63,323 nt of DNA from an uncultured Duncaniella sp. (GTDB lineage: Bacteria; Bacteroidota; Bacteroidia; Bacteroidales; Muribaculaceae): the NCBI GenBank assembly GCA_910587165.1, contig CAJUKP010000012.1, positions 1 through 63,323 of the forward strand, written 5' to 3'. Made by a program: the position numbers and the translations under genes. How positions within the stretch are numbered: position 1 is the stretch's first letter; every line of letters begins with the position of its first letter. Positions 39,901 through 48,382 of this stretch are shown here, piece after piece. Under the pieces are notes generated by a model, which was given only the letters and a program-made list of their open reading frames with translations, searched no databases and was not told the DNA's origin.

Positions 39901-39942
39901 ACCGTCCCGGAGAGACATCACGTTTCTCCGGGACGGTTTTTC
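39901..39942 (+). terminator. Terminator after the decarboxylase gene
   Basis: ACCGTCCCGGAGA (39901-39913) pairs with TCTCCGGGACGGT (39925-39937), followed by TTTTTCTT. A textbook rho-independent terminator, separating it from the PUL. Confidence 0.9.
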
Positions 39943-40082
39943 TTGTTTTGCCTTAGTATTATTTTGCCTTAATAATGTTAACTTCCAACACCCGATGATA
40001 CTATCTTAACATTTCATTGCCAAAAAATACAAATATGCAAAAAATCATTTGCAACGTAACATCACATTTTGAATTTTATTAT

Positions 40083-40090
40083 TAACTTTG
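40083..40090 (+). promoter_or_regulatory. -7 element of the AraC-led PUL operon
   Basis: TAACTTTG, 72 nt before the AraC ATG. The -33 position does not match TTTG, consistent with activator dependence. Upstream 39943-40082 is AT-rich. Confidence 0.55.
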
Positions 40091-40161
40091 TGGTGTTGCT
40101 CAAATAGACCGAAACATAACGATACACATTTCTTCCCTACAGCTTACCTGAACTCCTGGCC

Positions 40162-41037
40162 ATGAATAAGATTATAACCGAGATTACACCATTGTCGGAG
40201 AAGGACTGTTTCTACTTGGTAGACAGGCTAAAGGACCGATTCACCTACCCGGTGCACCGACATGAGGAATTTGAATTGAATTTTGTAGCCGACGGTGCCG
40301 GTGCGCGCCGTGTGGTCGGTGACTCCATGGAGACCATCGGAGACTTTGACCTCGTGCTCGTCGGCAACGGTATAGAACACGGCTGGGAACAACACAAATG
40401 CAGCAATGACAAGATACGCGAGATCACCATCCAGTTCTCCCGCGACCTTTTCGGCGAATCTCTTCTTGGCAAGACCCAGCTCGCCTCCATAAGACGTATG
40501 CTCGAGGTGAGTTCAAACGGGATAGCATTCGGCAACACGGCCATACTCAAAGTGTTCAACCGCCTCGACAATCTCACAAAAGCCGAGGTTGGGTTCTACC
40601 GCATACTCGAGATGATGGCCCTGCTGCACGAACTGGCCGAGAGCGGCGACTACCGACCGCTGTCATCATCGTCGTTCGCATCCCTACAGCCCTCCGGCGA
40701 CTCGCGCCGGGTTTTGAAAGTACAGGAATACATAGCCCAGCATTACAAGGAGGACATCCGTCTGGCCGAACTGGCCGAGCTCGTTGGCATGACACCCACC
40801 GCGTTCAGCCGTTTCTTCAAGCTGCGCACAGGGCGGTCGATATCCGAATATCTCATCGACATCCGCCTGGGCCACGCCACACGCGCGCTCGTGGACTCCA
40901 CCACATCGGTGGCCGAGATATGCTATGAATGCGGATTCAACAACGTCTCCAACTTCAACCGCATCTTCAAGAAAAAGAAGGGCAACTCACCGAAAGTGTT
41001 CCGCGACATCTATCAACATCATAAATCACTCGTATGA
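40162..41037 (+). CDS. AraC family transcriptional regulator of the mannan PUL
   Basis: 291 residues: an N-terminal cupin-like sensor (about residues 15-110, with YPVHRHEEFELNFV), a helical linker, and a C-terminal double helix-turn-helix (about 185-285) with VGMTPTAFSRFFKLRTGRS and EICYECGFNNVSNFNRIFKK. No signal peptide or membrane helix, so it senses a cytoplasmic sugar. It is the first gene of the PUL and its stop overlaps the GH5_2 start (ATGA). Most Bacteroidetes PULs use hybrid two-component, ECF/anti-sigma or SusR-type regulators instead. Confidence 0.93.
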   Translation: MNKIITEITPLSEKDCFYLVDRLKDRFTYPVHRHEEFELNFVADGAGARRVVGDSMETIGDFDLVLVGNGIEHGWEQHKCSNDKIREITIQFSRDLFGESLLGKTQLASIRRMLEVSSNGIAFGNTAILKVFNRLDNLTKAEVGFYRILEMMALLHELAESGDYRPLSSSSFASLQPSGDSRRVLKVQEYIAQHYKEDIRLAELAELVGMTPTAFSRFFKLRTGRSISEYLIDIRLGHATRALVDSTTSVAEICYECGFNNVSNFNRIFKKKKGNSPKVFRDIYQHHKSLV

Positions 41038-42050
41038 AATCCAATCTTCCAAGTCTTGCAATGGCTCTGGCGCTTGCCGCCACCGCTTTCTCGTGCGGCA
41101 ACACATCCGGCAACAGCGCGGCCGACACATCCGCCGACTCGCTCGCCGCATCCACAGTGAGCCCGCTCCACGTATCGGGCACAGCCCTGCTCAACGCCGG
41201 TGGCGACACAGTGGTGCTCACCGGACCATCGCTCGGATGGCACTCGAACTGGGGACGGTTCTACAACGAGGGGACAGTCAGAGCCCTCAAGGAAAAATGG
41301 GGCGCCAACGTGACCCGTGCAGCCATCGGCGCCCACGGTAGCGGAGACTGCATGAAGACATACGATGCCGATTCGACCTATGCCGTCGACTGCGCCATCG
41401 CGGCCATCGACGGAGCCATAGCAAATGATATGTACATAATCTGCGACTGGCATTCCCACGAGAAGACCACCGAGAACGCCAAGAAATTCTTCAAGGTCAT
41501 CTCAGAGAAATATGGCGACTCACCTAACATAATATATGAGATCTGGAACGAGCCTCTCGACGTGGAATGGAGCGAGGTGAAGGACTACGCCGCCGAAGTG
41601 ATCCCGGTGATACGCGAGAATGCACCCTCCTCGGTCATAATCGTCGGCACCCCGAAATGGGACCAGGATGTCGACGTGGCCGCCCAGGATCCGATCGACG
41701 AGAAAAACCTCATGTATGCCCTCCACTACTATGCCGGAACCCACAAAGACTGGCACCGAGAGAAAGCCGACAAGGCTCTTGCCGCCGGACTCCCCATTTT
41801 CATCTCCGAATGCGGCTCCATGGCCTGCACCGGTGATGATGCCATAGATCTCGAATCATGGCAGGCATGGATCGACTGGGCTGACAAAAACAAGATATCC
41901 GTGGTGATGTGGGACATCGCCGACAAGGACGAGACCTGCTCGATGCTCATGCCCACCGCCTCCGACAACGGTATGGAATGGAAAGATGAGGATCTCAAGG
42001 AATGGGCACGCATAGCGCGCAAGACCATCAACGACCGCAACGCCAGATGA
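41034..42050 (+). CDS. GH5 (subfamily 2-like) endo-beta-1,4-glucanase lipoprotein
   Basis: 338 residues with lipobox Cys21 (TAFSC). The GH5 barrel starts GTALLNAGGDTVVLTGPSLG. The acid/base is E173 in WNEP and the nucleophile E259 in FISECGS; ICDWHSHE and ALHYYAGTH are the other active-site strands. This arrangement is typical of GH5_2 cellulases. In this locus it would cut glucosyl runs in glucomannan at the cell surface or in the periplasm. Overlaps both neighbours by 4 nt. Confidence 0.9.
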   Translation: MKSNLPSLAMALALAATAFSCGNTSGNSAADTSADSLAASTVSPLHVSGTALLNAGGDTVVLTGPSLGWHSNWGRFYNEGTVRALKEKWGANVTRAAIGAHGSGDCMKTYDADSTYAVDCAIAAIDGAIANDMYIICDWHSHEKTTENAKKFFKVISEKYGDSPNIIYEIWNEPLDVEWSEVKDYAAEVIPVIRENAPSSVIIVGTPKWDQDVDVAAQDPIDEKNLMYALHYYAGTHKDWHREKADKALAAGLPIFISECGSMACTGDDAIDLESWQAWIDWADKNKISVVMWDIADKDETCSMLMPTASDNGMEWKDEDLKEWARIARKTINDRNAR

Positions 42051-43525
42051 AAGGTATGCGACTAAGGTTTTCAATCCTCCAGATAGCCCTTCTCGCCGGG
42101 ACAGGTATCGGAGCCGTGGAGCTCCCTGACATAATCAGCGACAACGCCGTGCTCCAGCAGAAAAGCGATGCCCGGCTATGGGGCTGGGCCAGACCCGGCG
42201 ATACCGTCAGGGTGACACCGTCGTGGGACGGAGTGACCCGCACCGCCAAAGCCGATCAGGGCTCAGGCAGATGGGAACTCACTGTCAGCACCCCCGCGGC
42301 GTCGTATGAACCATACGAGATCACCTTCGACGACGGCTCATCGCCCGTGAAGCTATCCAACATCCTCATAGGCGAGGTGTGGTTCTGCTCCGGACAGTCC
42401 AATATGGAGATGCCGCTGCGCGGTTTCGGCCACCAGCCCATCGAAGGAGCTGCCCAAGCCATAGCCTACTCAGGAAAATATCCACATATCCGTATGGCCA
42501 ACGTCCCTAAGACCCAGAGCTATAAGGTGGAGGAGAAGGTGCCGGGAAAATGGCTCGTGTCATCACCGGCCAATGCTCCCGAATTCTCCGCGCTGGCCTA
42601 CTTCTTCGCCCGTTCGCTGTCAGATCTCACCGACACCCCGGTGGGTATAATCAACTGTGCCTACGGAGGCTCGAAACTCGAGAGCTGGCTTCCACGCGAG
42701 AAGCTCGACACCTATCCCGGCTATGACATGGCCGCCGAGGAGAACGACACGAAGATGGGTCCCTGGCACCGCATCGGTGTGCTATACAACGCAATGCTCC
42801 ACCCCCTCATAGGCTACACCGTCAAAGGTTTCCTATGGAACCAGGGAGAAAGCAATGTGGGCAGGCATGATGAATATCCCTCACATCAGAAAGACCTCGT
42901 CGAGCTGTGGCGCGACGAATGGGGACAGGGGGAACTCCCCTTCTACTTTGTCGAGCTCCCACCATGGAGCTACGGCAACCCCGACGGCATCGACGGAGCC
43001 TTGTTCCGCGAATGTCAGCACAAGTCAGCGGAGATAATCCCCAACTCCGGCATAGTATGCACCACCGATCTCGTCTACCCGTTCGAGGTCGAGGATGTCC
43101 ATGCCAGACAGAAACAGCCGATAGGTGAGAGACTCGCTTGGCTCGCTGCCTCGCGCACCTACGGCATCGAAGGTATCCACACCGACTATCCCCGGTATAA
43201 ATCCGTCGACTACCTCGGCGACAAAGCCGTGCTGACCTTCGAGAACCGCTGGGGAGGCCTCAACCCCAACCTCAACATACAGGGTTTCGAGGTGGCGGGA
43301 GCCGACAGGGTGTTCCATCCTGCAAAAGCCGTGGAGGACTGGAACTCGATGGCCATCACAGTGTCATCACCCGAGGTGAACGACATCAAAGCCGTGCGCT
43401 ACAGCTTCCGCAACTTCTCGCCCGGCACACTCAAGGATATGCTCGGACTCCCCCTGATCCCATTCCGCACAGACGACTGGGACGCGAAGAGTGATTCCGG
43501 ATCCAAAGACCAAACAAAACAATAA
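42047..43525 (+). CDS. Sialate O-acetylesterase-like SGNH carbohydrate esterase
   Basis: 492 residues with a signal peptide (MKGMRLRFSILQIALLAGTGIGA). An N-terminal beta domain (about 24-105) is followed by the SGNH/SASA hydrolase: block I CSGQSNMEMPL with Ser118, and WNQGESNVGR further on. Members remove O-acetyl groups from diverse glycans. In a mannan locus, deacetylation of mannosyl residues is the obvious role. Starts in the stop of the GH5_2 gene and is 7 nt before the GH5_7 gene. Confidence 0.85.
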   Translation: MKGMRLRFSILQIALLAGTGIGAVELPDIISDNAVLQQKSDARLWGWARPGDTVRVTPSWDGVTRTAKADQGSGRWELTVSTPAASYEPYEITFDDGSSPVKLSNILIGEVWFCSGQSNMEMPLRGFGHQPIEGAAQAIAYSGKYPHIRMANVPKTQSYKVEEKVPGKWLVSSPANAPEFSALAYFFARSLSDLTDTPVGIINCAYGGSKLESWLPREKLDTYPGYDMAAEENDTKMGPWHRIGVLYNAMLHPLIGYTVKGFLWNQGESNVGRHDEYPSHQKDLVELWRDEWGQGELPFYFVELPPWSYGNPDGIDGALFRECQHKSAEIIPNSGIVCTTDLVYPFEVEDVHARQKQPIGERLAWLAASRTYGIEGIHTDYPRYKSVDYLGDKAVLTFENRWGGLNPNLNIQGFEVAGADRVFHPAKAVEDWNSMAITVSSPEVNDIKAVRYSFRNFSPGTLKDMLGLPLIPFRTDDWDAKSDSGSKDQTKQ

Positions 43526-43532
43526 GAACAAT

Positions 43533-44858
43533 ATGTACAGACGTATCATACTGCCGCTGGCTATAGCCGCTGCCACACTTGCCGGATGCGGTGGCCACAG
43601 GGAGCAGTCTTCCGGTGACGCCGCAGCCGACGATGCCATGCCATTTGTCACGGTGCGCGACGGAGAGTTCCGCATCGGCGACTCAACCTACCGCTATATA
43701 GGTACAAATTTCTGGTACGGAGCCATACTCGCATCCGAAGGACGCGGGGGCGACCGTGAGAGGCTCGCCCGTGAGCTCGACTCGCTCAAGGCACTCGGCA
43801 TCGACAATCTCCGCATCCTCGTGGGAGGTGACGGCGAAGAGGGACTCGCATCCCACATATCACCTACCCTCCAGACCGCACCCGGAGTCTACAACGACAC
43901 CCTGCTGCGCGGACTCGACTATCTGATCGAGGAGATGGGCAAGCGTGATATGCGCGCCGTGCTCTACCTCAACAACGCCTGGGAGTGGAGCGGAGGATTC
44001 TCCACCTACCTCGAATGGGCAGGGGCCGGCAAGGCTGTCAATCCGGCCCACGACGGCTATCCCGCCTATATGAAATACGCCTCCGGATTCGTGCGCAACG
44101 ACTCTGCCAAAGCGCTTGCCGCCGATCATGTCCGCAACATCGTGAGCCGCGTCAGCACCATCTCAGGTCTCCCCTACTCCAAGATTCCCGCCATCATGTC
44201 ATGGCAGATCGCCAACGAGCCGCGTCCGTTCGCCGAGGAGAGCAAGGAGGATTTCGCCGGATGGATAGCCGAGACCGCCCGCCTCATCAAGAGCATCGAC
44301 CCCAACCATCTTGTATCGGTTGGCAGCGAGGGCTCGTGGGGGTGCGAGAACGACATGAGCCTGTGGACAGCCATCCACTCATATCCCGACATCGACTATG
44401 CCACCATCCACGTATGGCCCTACAACTGGAGCTGGGTAAAGGAAAATACCCTCACCGACAGCATCGGAGCGGCCTGTCGCAACACCACCGCATATATCAT
44501 GGACCACCGCAAGGCACTTGCCGACTCCCTGCTGAGCCACGGAGCCGCCATGAAGCCCATAGTGCTCGAAGAGTTCGGCTATCCGCGCGATGGCATGGCC
44601 ACCGCTCCCGGCTCAGCCGTGACAGCGCGTGACCGCTATTATGACCATGTATTCGCCACCGTCACCTCACCCGACGCCCCGCTCGCCGGTGTCAACTTCT
44701 GGGCCTGGGGTGGTCTGGCCAATCCCGCCCACACCACATGGCAGCCCGGCGACGACTACACAGGCGATCCGGCACAGGAAGCCCAGGGGCTCAACTCAGT
44801 GTTTGCCTCAGACAGCACCACCATCAATATAATAAAAAAAGCTACAGACCAACTCTGA
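43533..44858 (+). CDS. GH5_7 endo-beta-1,4-mannanase lipoprotein
   Basis: 441 residues from ATG 43533, with lipobox Cys19 (ATLAGC). The barrel begins FRIGDSTYRYIGTNFWYG, a mannanase GH5_7 signature, with LNNAWEWSGGF. Acid/base E229 is in ANEPRP and nucleophile E347 in LEEFGYPRD; HVWPYNW supplies the aromatic platform. It cuts internal beta-1,4-mannosyl bonds. Last gene of the AraC-led block, followed by a strong terminator-like hairpin. Confidence 0.93.
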   Translation: MYRRIILPLAIAAATLAGCGGHREQSSGDAAADDAMPFVTVRDGEFRIGDSTYRYIGTNFWYGAILASEGRGGDRERLARELDSLKALGIDNLRILVGGDGEEGLASHISPTLQTAPGVYNDTLLRGLDYLIEEMGKRDMRAVLYLNNAWEWSGGFSTYLEWAGAGKAVNPAHDGYPAYMKYASGFVRNDSAKALAADHVRNIVSRVSTISGLPYSKIPAIMSWQIANEPRPFAEESKEDFAGWIAETARLIKSIDPNHLVSVGSEGSWGCENDMSLWTAIHSYPDIDYATIHVWPYNWSWVKENTLTDSIGAACRNTTAYIMDHRKALADSLLSHGAAMKPIVLEEFGYPRDGMATAPGSAVTARDRYYDHVFATVTSPDAPLAGVNFWAWGGLANPAHTTWQPGDDYTGDPAQEAQGLNSVFASDSTTINIIKKATDQL

Positions 44859-44869
44859 ATTCCACCGTC

Positions 44870-44912
44870 AAGCCCGGCTTCCGGATACGGCGATTATCCG
44901 GAAGCCGGGCTT
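44870..44912 (+). terminator. Hairpin/terminator between GH5_7 and susC
   Basis: An 18-bp perfect stem (44870-44887 and 44895-44912) with a 7-nt loop. There is no T-run, so it may act as a partial terminator or protect the upstream mRNA 3' end. Confidence 0.7.
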
Positions 44913-45024
44913 GTCATCTGTGATAGAAGCCTGAATAAGTGGCAAATATACACACATAACGACCTGGCATCCAAAACACAAAATATTGGATAAAATAGTA
45001 CCATTTCTTATCGTTACTTTGCCC

Positions 45025-45032
45025 TAATTTTG
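45025..45032 (+). promoter_or_regulatory. -7 element of the susC operon
   Basis: TAATTTTG, 113 nt before the susC ATG. TTTC lies at 45004-45007, an imperfect -33 with short spacing. A second, weaker match TTACTTTG is at 45014-45021. This would be the main regulated promoter of the transport and enzyme block. Confidence 0.5.
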
Positions 45033-45145
45033 CTGCATAGAACCTATTACCATAACATAAAACATATAACAACATCCACCGAACAGAATGTCATAGAACC
45101 ACTAACAATCAGAAAATCAATTATCTATTACCTTAAAATTGCAAT

Positions 45146-48100
45146 ATGAAAGTAACAGTTTCCGACCTTCGGGGTCTGTTGACGGCGCTGCTGATGTGCT
45201 TTGTGCTCAGTGCCTCCGCGCAGGTCTCAGTGACAGGAATCGTGCAGGATAAGACGGGCGAACCGCTTATCGGCGCGACAGTGCAAGAGAAGGGCAACAC
45301 TACCAATGGCACAGCCACCGGTATTGACGGCGATTTCGCTATCAAAGTGAAAAACACCAACGCCACACTCTTAGTTTCTTACGTGGGAATGAAACCCCAG
45401 GAAGTAGCCCTCAACGGCCGTGCCAACGTGACGGTCACACTTGAGGACAATGCCGAAGTGCTCGACGAAGTCGTGGTGGTCGGCTATGGTACAATGAAGA
45501 AGAGCGACCTTGCAGGTGCCTCGACCTCACTCGGCGAGGATGCCATGAAAGGCTCCGTGATCACCAACCTTGACCAGAGCCTCCAGGGCCGTGCCACCGG
45601 TGTACAGGCCGTGGCCACTTCCGGTGCTCCCGGTTCTTCCTCATCAATCCGTGTGCGCGGCCAGGCCACCATCAACGCCAATGCCGAGCCTCTTTATGTG
45701 ATCGACGGTGTCATTGTCCAGGGCGGCGGTGATTCCGGCGCTTCATTCGGTCTCGGCGATGCCCTCGGCAACGGCAAGGTGTCGACCATCTCACCCCTCT
45801 CCACCATCAACCCCTCCGACATCGTGTCGATGGAGATTCTCAAGGATGCCTCGGCTACCGCCATCTACGGTGCGCAGGGCTCCAACGGTGTCGTGCTCAT
45901 CACCACCAAGCGCGGTAAGGCCGGCGAGGCCAAGTTCACCTACGACGGTCAGGTGGCATGGAACCATCAGGGCAAGCGCCTCGACATGATGAACCTCCGC
46001 GAGTTCGCAGGCTACTACAACGACCTCGTGGCCACAGGCCAGCAGAAAGAGAACGAGACCTACCGCGATCCCTCGCTCCTCGGCGTGGGCACCAACTGGC
46101 AGGACGCTATCTTCCGCACCGCATTCCAGAACCAGCATCAGGTATCGGCCCAGGGCGGCACCGAGAAAGTACAGTACTACGTCTCCGGTTCATACATGGA
46201 CCAGGAAGGTACCCTCATCGGCTCCGACTTCCGCCGTTTCTCTCTGCGCGCCAACCTTGACGCCCAGCTCAAGAGCTGGCTCAAACTCGGTGTGACAGCC
46301 ACCTACTCGGACATCGACGAAAACCTCAAGCTCGCCGACGGTGAGGCCGGTATCATCAACTACTCGCTCACCACCGTGCCCGACATACCCATCTACGACA
46401 TCGACGGCAACTACTCGTCAGTGGTACGCGAAGGCTACACCAACCCCAACCCCGTGGCTCTCGCCATGCTCGACGAGATCAAGCTCCACCGCCGCAAACT
46501 CACCGGCAACGTATTCTTCGACGTGACCCCCATAAAGAACCTCACATGGCACGCCGAGTTTGACTACGACGTCAGCCAGCACAAGGGTGACCGCTTCAAA
46601 CCCACTGTCGACCTCGGCGGCTGGGTGCGTTCGGCCAACTCATCATCCATCCAGAACAACAACTCCTGGTTCTGGGCCCTCAAAAACTACGTGACCTACA
46701 ACGGTGAGTGGAACAAGCTCTCCTACAACGCCATGGTGGGACAGGAATGCTGGGAATCACACTACGACTACCAGTCTGTCTCCAACACCGGTCTTCCCTC
46801 CAACGAAGTCCACAACCCCCAGCTCGGAACAGGCACCGCCACCATCACCGCAGGATGGGGTTCATCGGCAATGGCCTCGTTCTTCACCCGCGAGACCCTC
46901 AACTGGGACGGCAAATATATGCTCACCTACACCTACCGCTACGACGGTAGCTCCAACTTCGGTCCCAAGAACCGCTGGGCAGGCTTCCACTCTCTCGCAG
47001 GCGCATGGCGCTTCTCGAACGAGAAATGGTTTGCCAACACCTCCGACTGGTTCAACAACGGTAAGCTCCGCCTCGGCTGGGGCCAGACCGGCAACGCCAA
47101 CATCGGCGCATTCGCATGGGGCGTGGCCATGACCCGTATGCCTTCGGCTCTCGGCGCAGGCTACCGACCCGCCAATATCCCCAACGAGGCCATCAAGTGG
47201 GAGAAACAGGAACAGTGGAACCTCGGTCTTGACCTCGCATTCCTGAACAACCGACTCAACTTCACCGGCGACCTCTACAACAAGACATCCAAGGATATGC
47301 TCATGTCCATGCAGCTCCCCTCCTATATGGGAACACAGGGCAACGGCTCCTCCGCTCTCGCGGCTCCCAAGGGCAACTTCGGCGAGATCGTCAACAAGGG
47401 TCTCGAGCTTGAGCTCACCGGCCGTCCATTCGTGGGCGAGTTCGAGTGGGAGACAAGCATCCAGTTCTCCTTCAACCGCAACAAGCTGAAAGCCCTCACC
47501 GGCACCAAGAACGCCAACCTCGTGGGCTACGGCCAGTGGAGCGACGTGGTTTCGGTTTCCGAGATCGGCCAGCCTCTCTACAACTTCTACGGCTACGTTG
47601 TCGAAGGTGTCTACAAGGATCTCGCCGACATCCAGAACTCACCCAAGAGTGACAAATATCCCGCCAACGGCGTGTTCAACAGCGCCAACACCGTATGGCC
47701 CGGCGACCTCAAGTTCAAGGATGTCAACGGCGACGGCAAGATCGACGAAAACGACCGTACAGTCATAGGCAACCCCATGCCCGACTTCACTTTCGGCTTC
47801 AACAACACATTCCGCTACAAGAACTTCGACCTGTCGGTGTTCATCAACGGTTCATACGGCAACGATGTGATGAACTACCTGAGCATCAACCTCACCCACA
47901 TGAACTCAGCCTGGGCCAACCAGCTCAACTCGGTGAACGACCGTGCCAAACTCGTGCCCATCGACCCCAACAAGGCATACGCGGCAGGCTCCTACTGGTA
48001 CAATGACGTGACAAACGTAATGGTGGCCAACCCCGACACCAAGATACCCCGCGCCGTCACCGCCGACCCCAACGACAACGACCGTATCTCCGACCGCTAC

Positions 48101-48361
48101 GTAGAGGACGGCTCCTATATCCGCCTCAAGAACATCTCGCTCGGCTATACATTCGATTCCAAGGTGCTCAAGAAGCTCCATCTCCAGAGCCTCCGCGTCT
48201 ACTGCAACCTGCAGAACCTCTGCACCTGGACCAAATACAAAGGCTACGATCCCGAGGTGGGCGCATCCACTCAGGACTCTTCAGGTCTCGTCTACGGTCT
48301 TGACTACGGCCGCTATCCCTCTCCCAAGGTCTACTCCTTCGGCCTGAACGTATCTTTCTAA
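45146..48361 (+). CDS. SusC-family TonB-dependent outer-membrane transporter
   Basis: 1071 residues. Signal peptide, then the carboxypeptidase-regulatory-like beta domain (about residues 27-105: VTGIVQDKTGEPLIGATV), a TonB box/plug entry VLDEVVVVGYGTMKK, the plug domain to about 240, and a 22-strand barrel ending in the Phe-terminated strand KVYSFGLNVSF. No FecR-type signalling domain. It forms the import pore for manno-oligosaccharides, lidded by the SusD protein encoded 21 nt downstream, and uses TonB energy. Confidence 0.96.
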   Translation: MKVTVSDLRGLLTALLMCFVLSASAQVSVTGIVQDKTGEPLIGATVQEKGNTTNGTATGIDGDFAIKVKNTNATLLVSYVGMKPQEVALNGRANVTVTLEDNAEVLDEVVVVGYGTMKKSDLAGASTSLGEDAMKGSVITNLDQSLQGRATGVQAVATSGAPGSSSSIRVRGQATINANAEPLYVIDGVIVQGGGDSGASFGLGDALGNGKVSTISPLSTINPSDIVSMEILKDASATAIYGAQGSNGVVLITTKRGKAGEAKFTYDGQVAWNHQGKRLDMMNLREFAGYYNDLVATGQQKENETYRDPSLLGVGTNWQDAIFRTAFQNQHQVSAQGGTEKVQYYVSGSYMDQEGTLIGSDFRRFSLRANLDAQLKSWLKLGVTATYSDIDENLKLADGEAGIINYSLTTVPDIPIYDIDGNYSSVVREGYTNPNPVALAMLDEIKLHRRKLTGNVFFDVTPIKNLTWHAEFDYDVSQHKGDRFKPTVDLGGWVRSANSSSIQNNNSWFWALKNYVTYNGEWNKLSYNAMVGQECWESHYDYQSVSNTGLPSNEVHNPQLGTGTATITAGWGSSAMASFFTRETLNWDGKYMLTYTYRYDGSSNFGPKNRWAGFHSLAGAWRFSNEKWFANTSDWFNNGKLRLGWGQTGNANIGAFAWGVAMTRMPSALGAGYRPANIPNEAIKWEKQEQWNLGLDLAFLNNRLNFTGDLYNKTSKDMLMSMQLPSYMGTQGNGSSALAAPKGNFGEIVNKGLELELTGRPFVGEFEWETSIQFSFNRNKLKALTGTKNANLVGYGQWSDVVSVSEIGQPLYNFYGYVVEGVYKDLADIQNSPKSDKYPANGVFNSANTVWPGDLKFKDVNGDGKIDENDRTVIGNPMPDFTFGFNNTFRYKNFDLSVFINGSYGNDVMNYLSINLTHMNSAWANQLNSVNDRAKLVPIDPNKAYAAGSYWYNDVTNVMVANPDTKIPRAVTADPNDNDRISDRYVEDGSYIRLKNISLGYTFDSKVLKKLHLQSLRVYCNLQNLCTWTKYKGYDPEVGASTQDSSGLVYGLDYGRYPSPKVYSFGLNVSF

Positions 48362-48382
48362 TCTCTCTTAAAAACACAAGTA

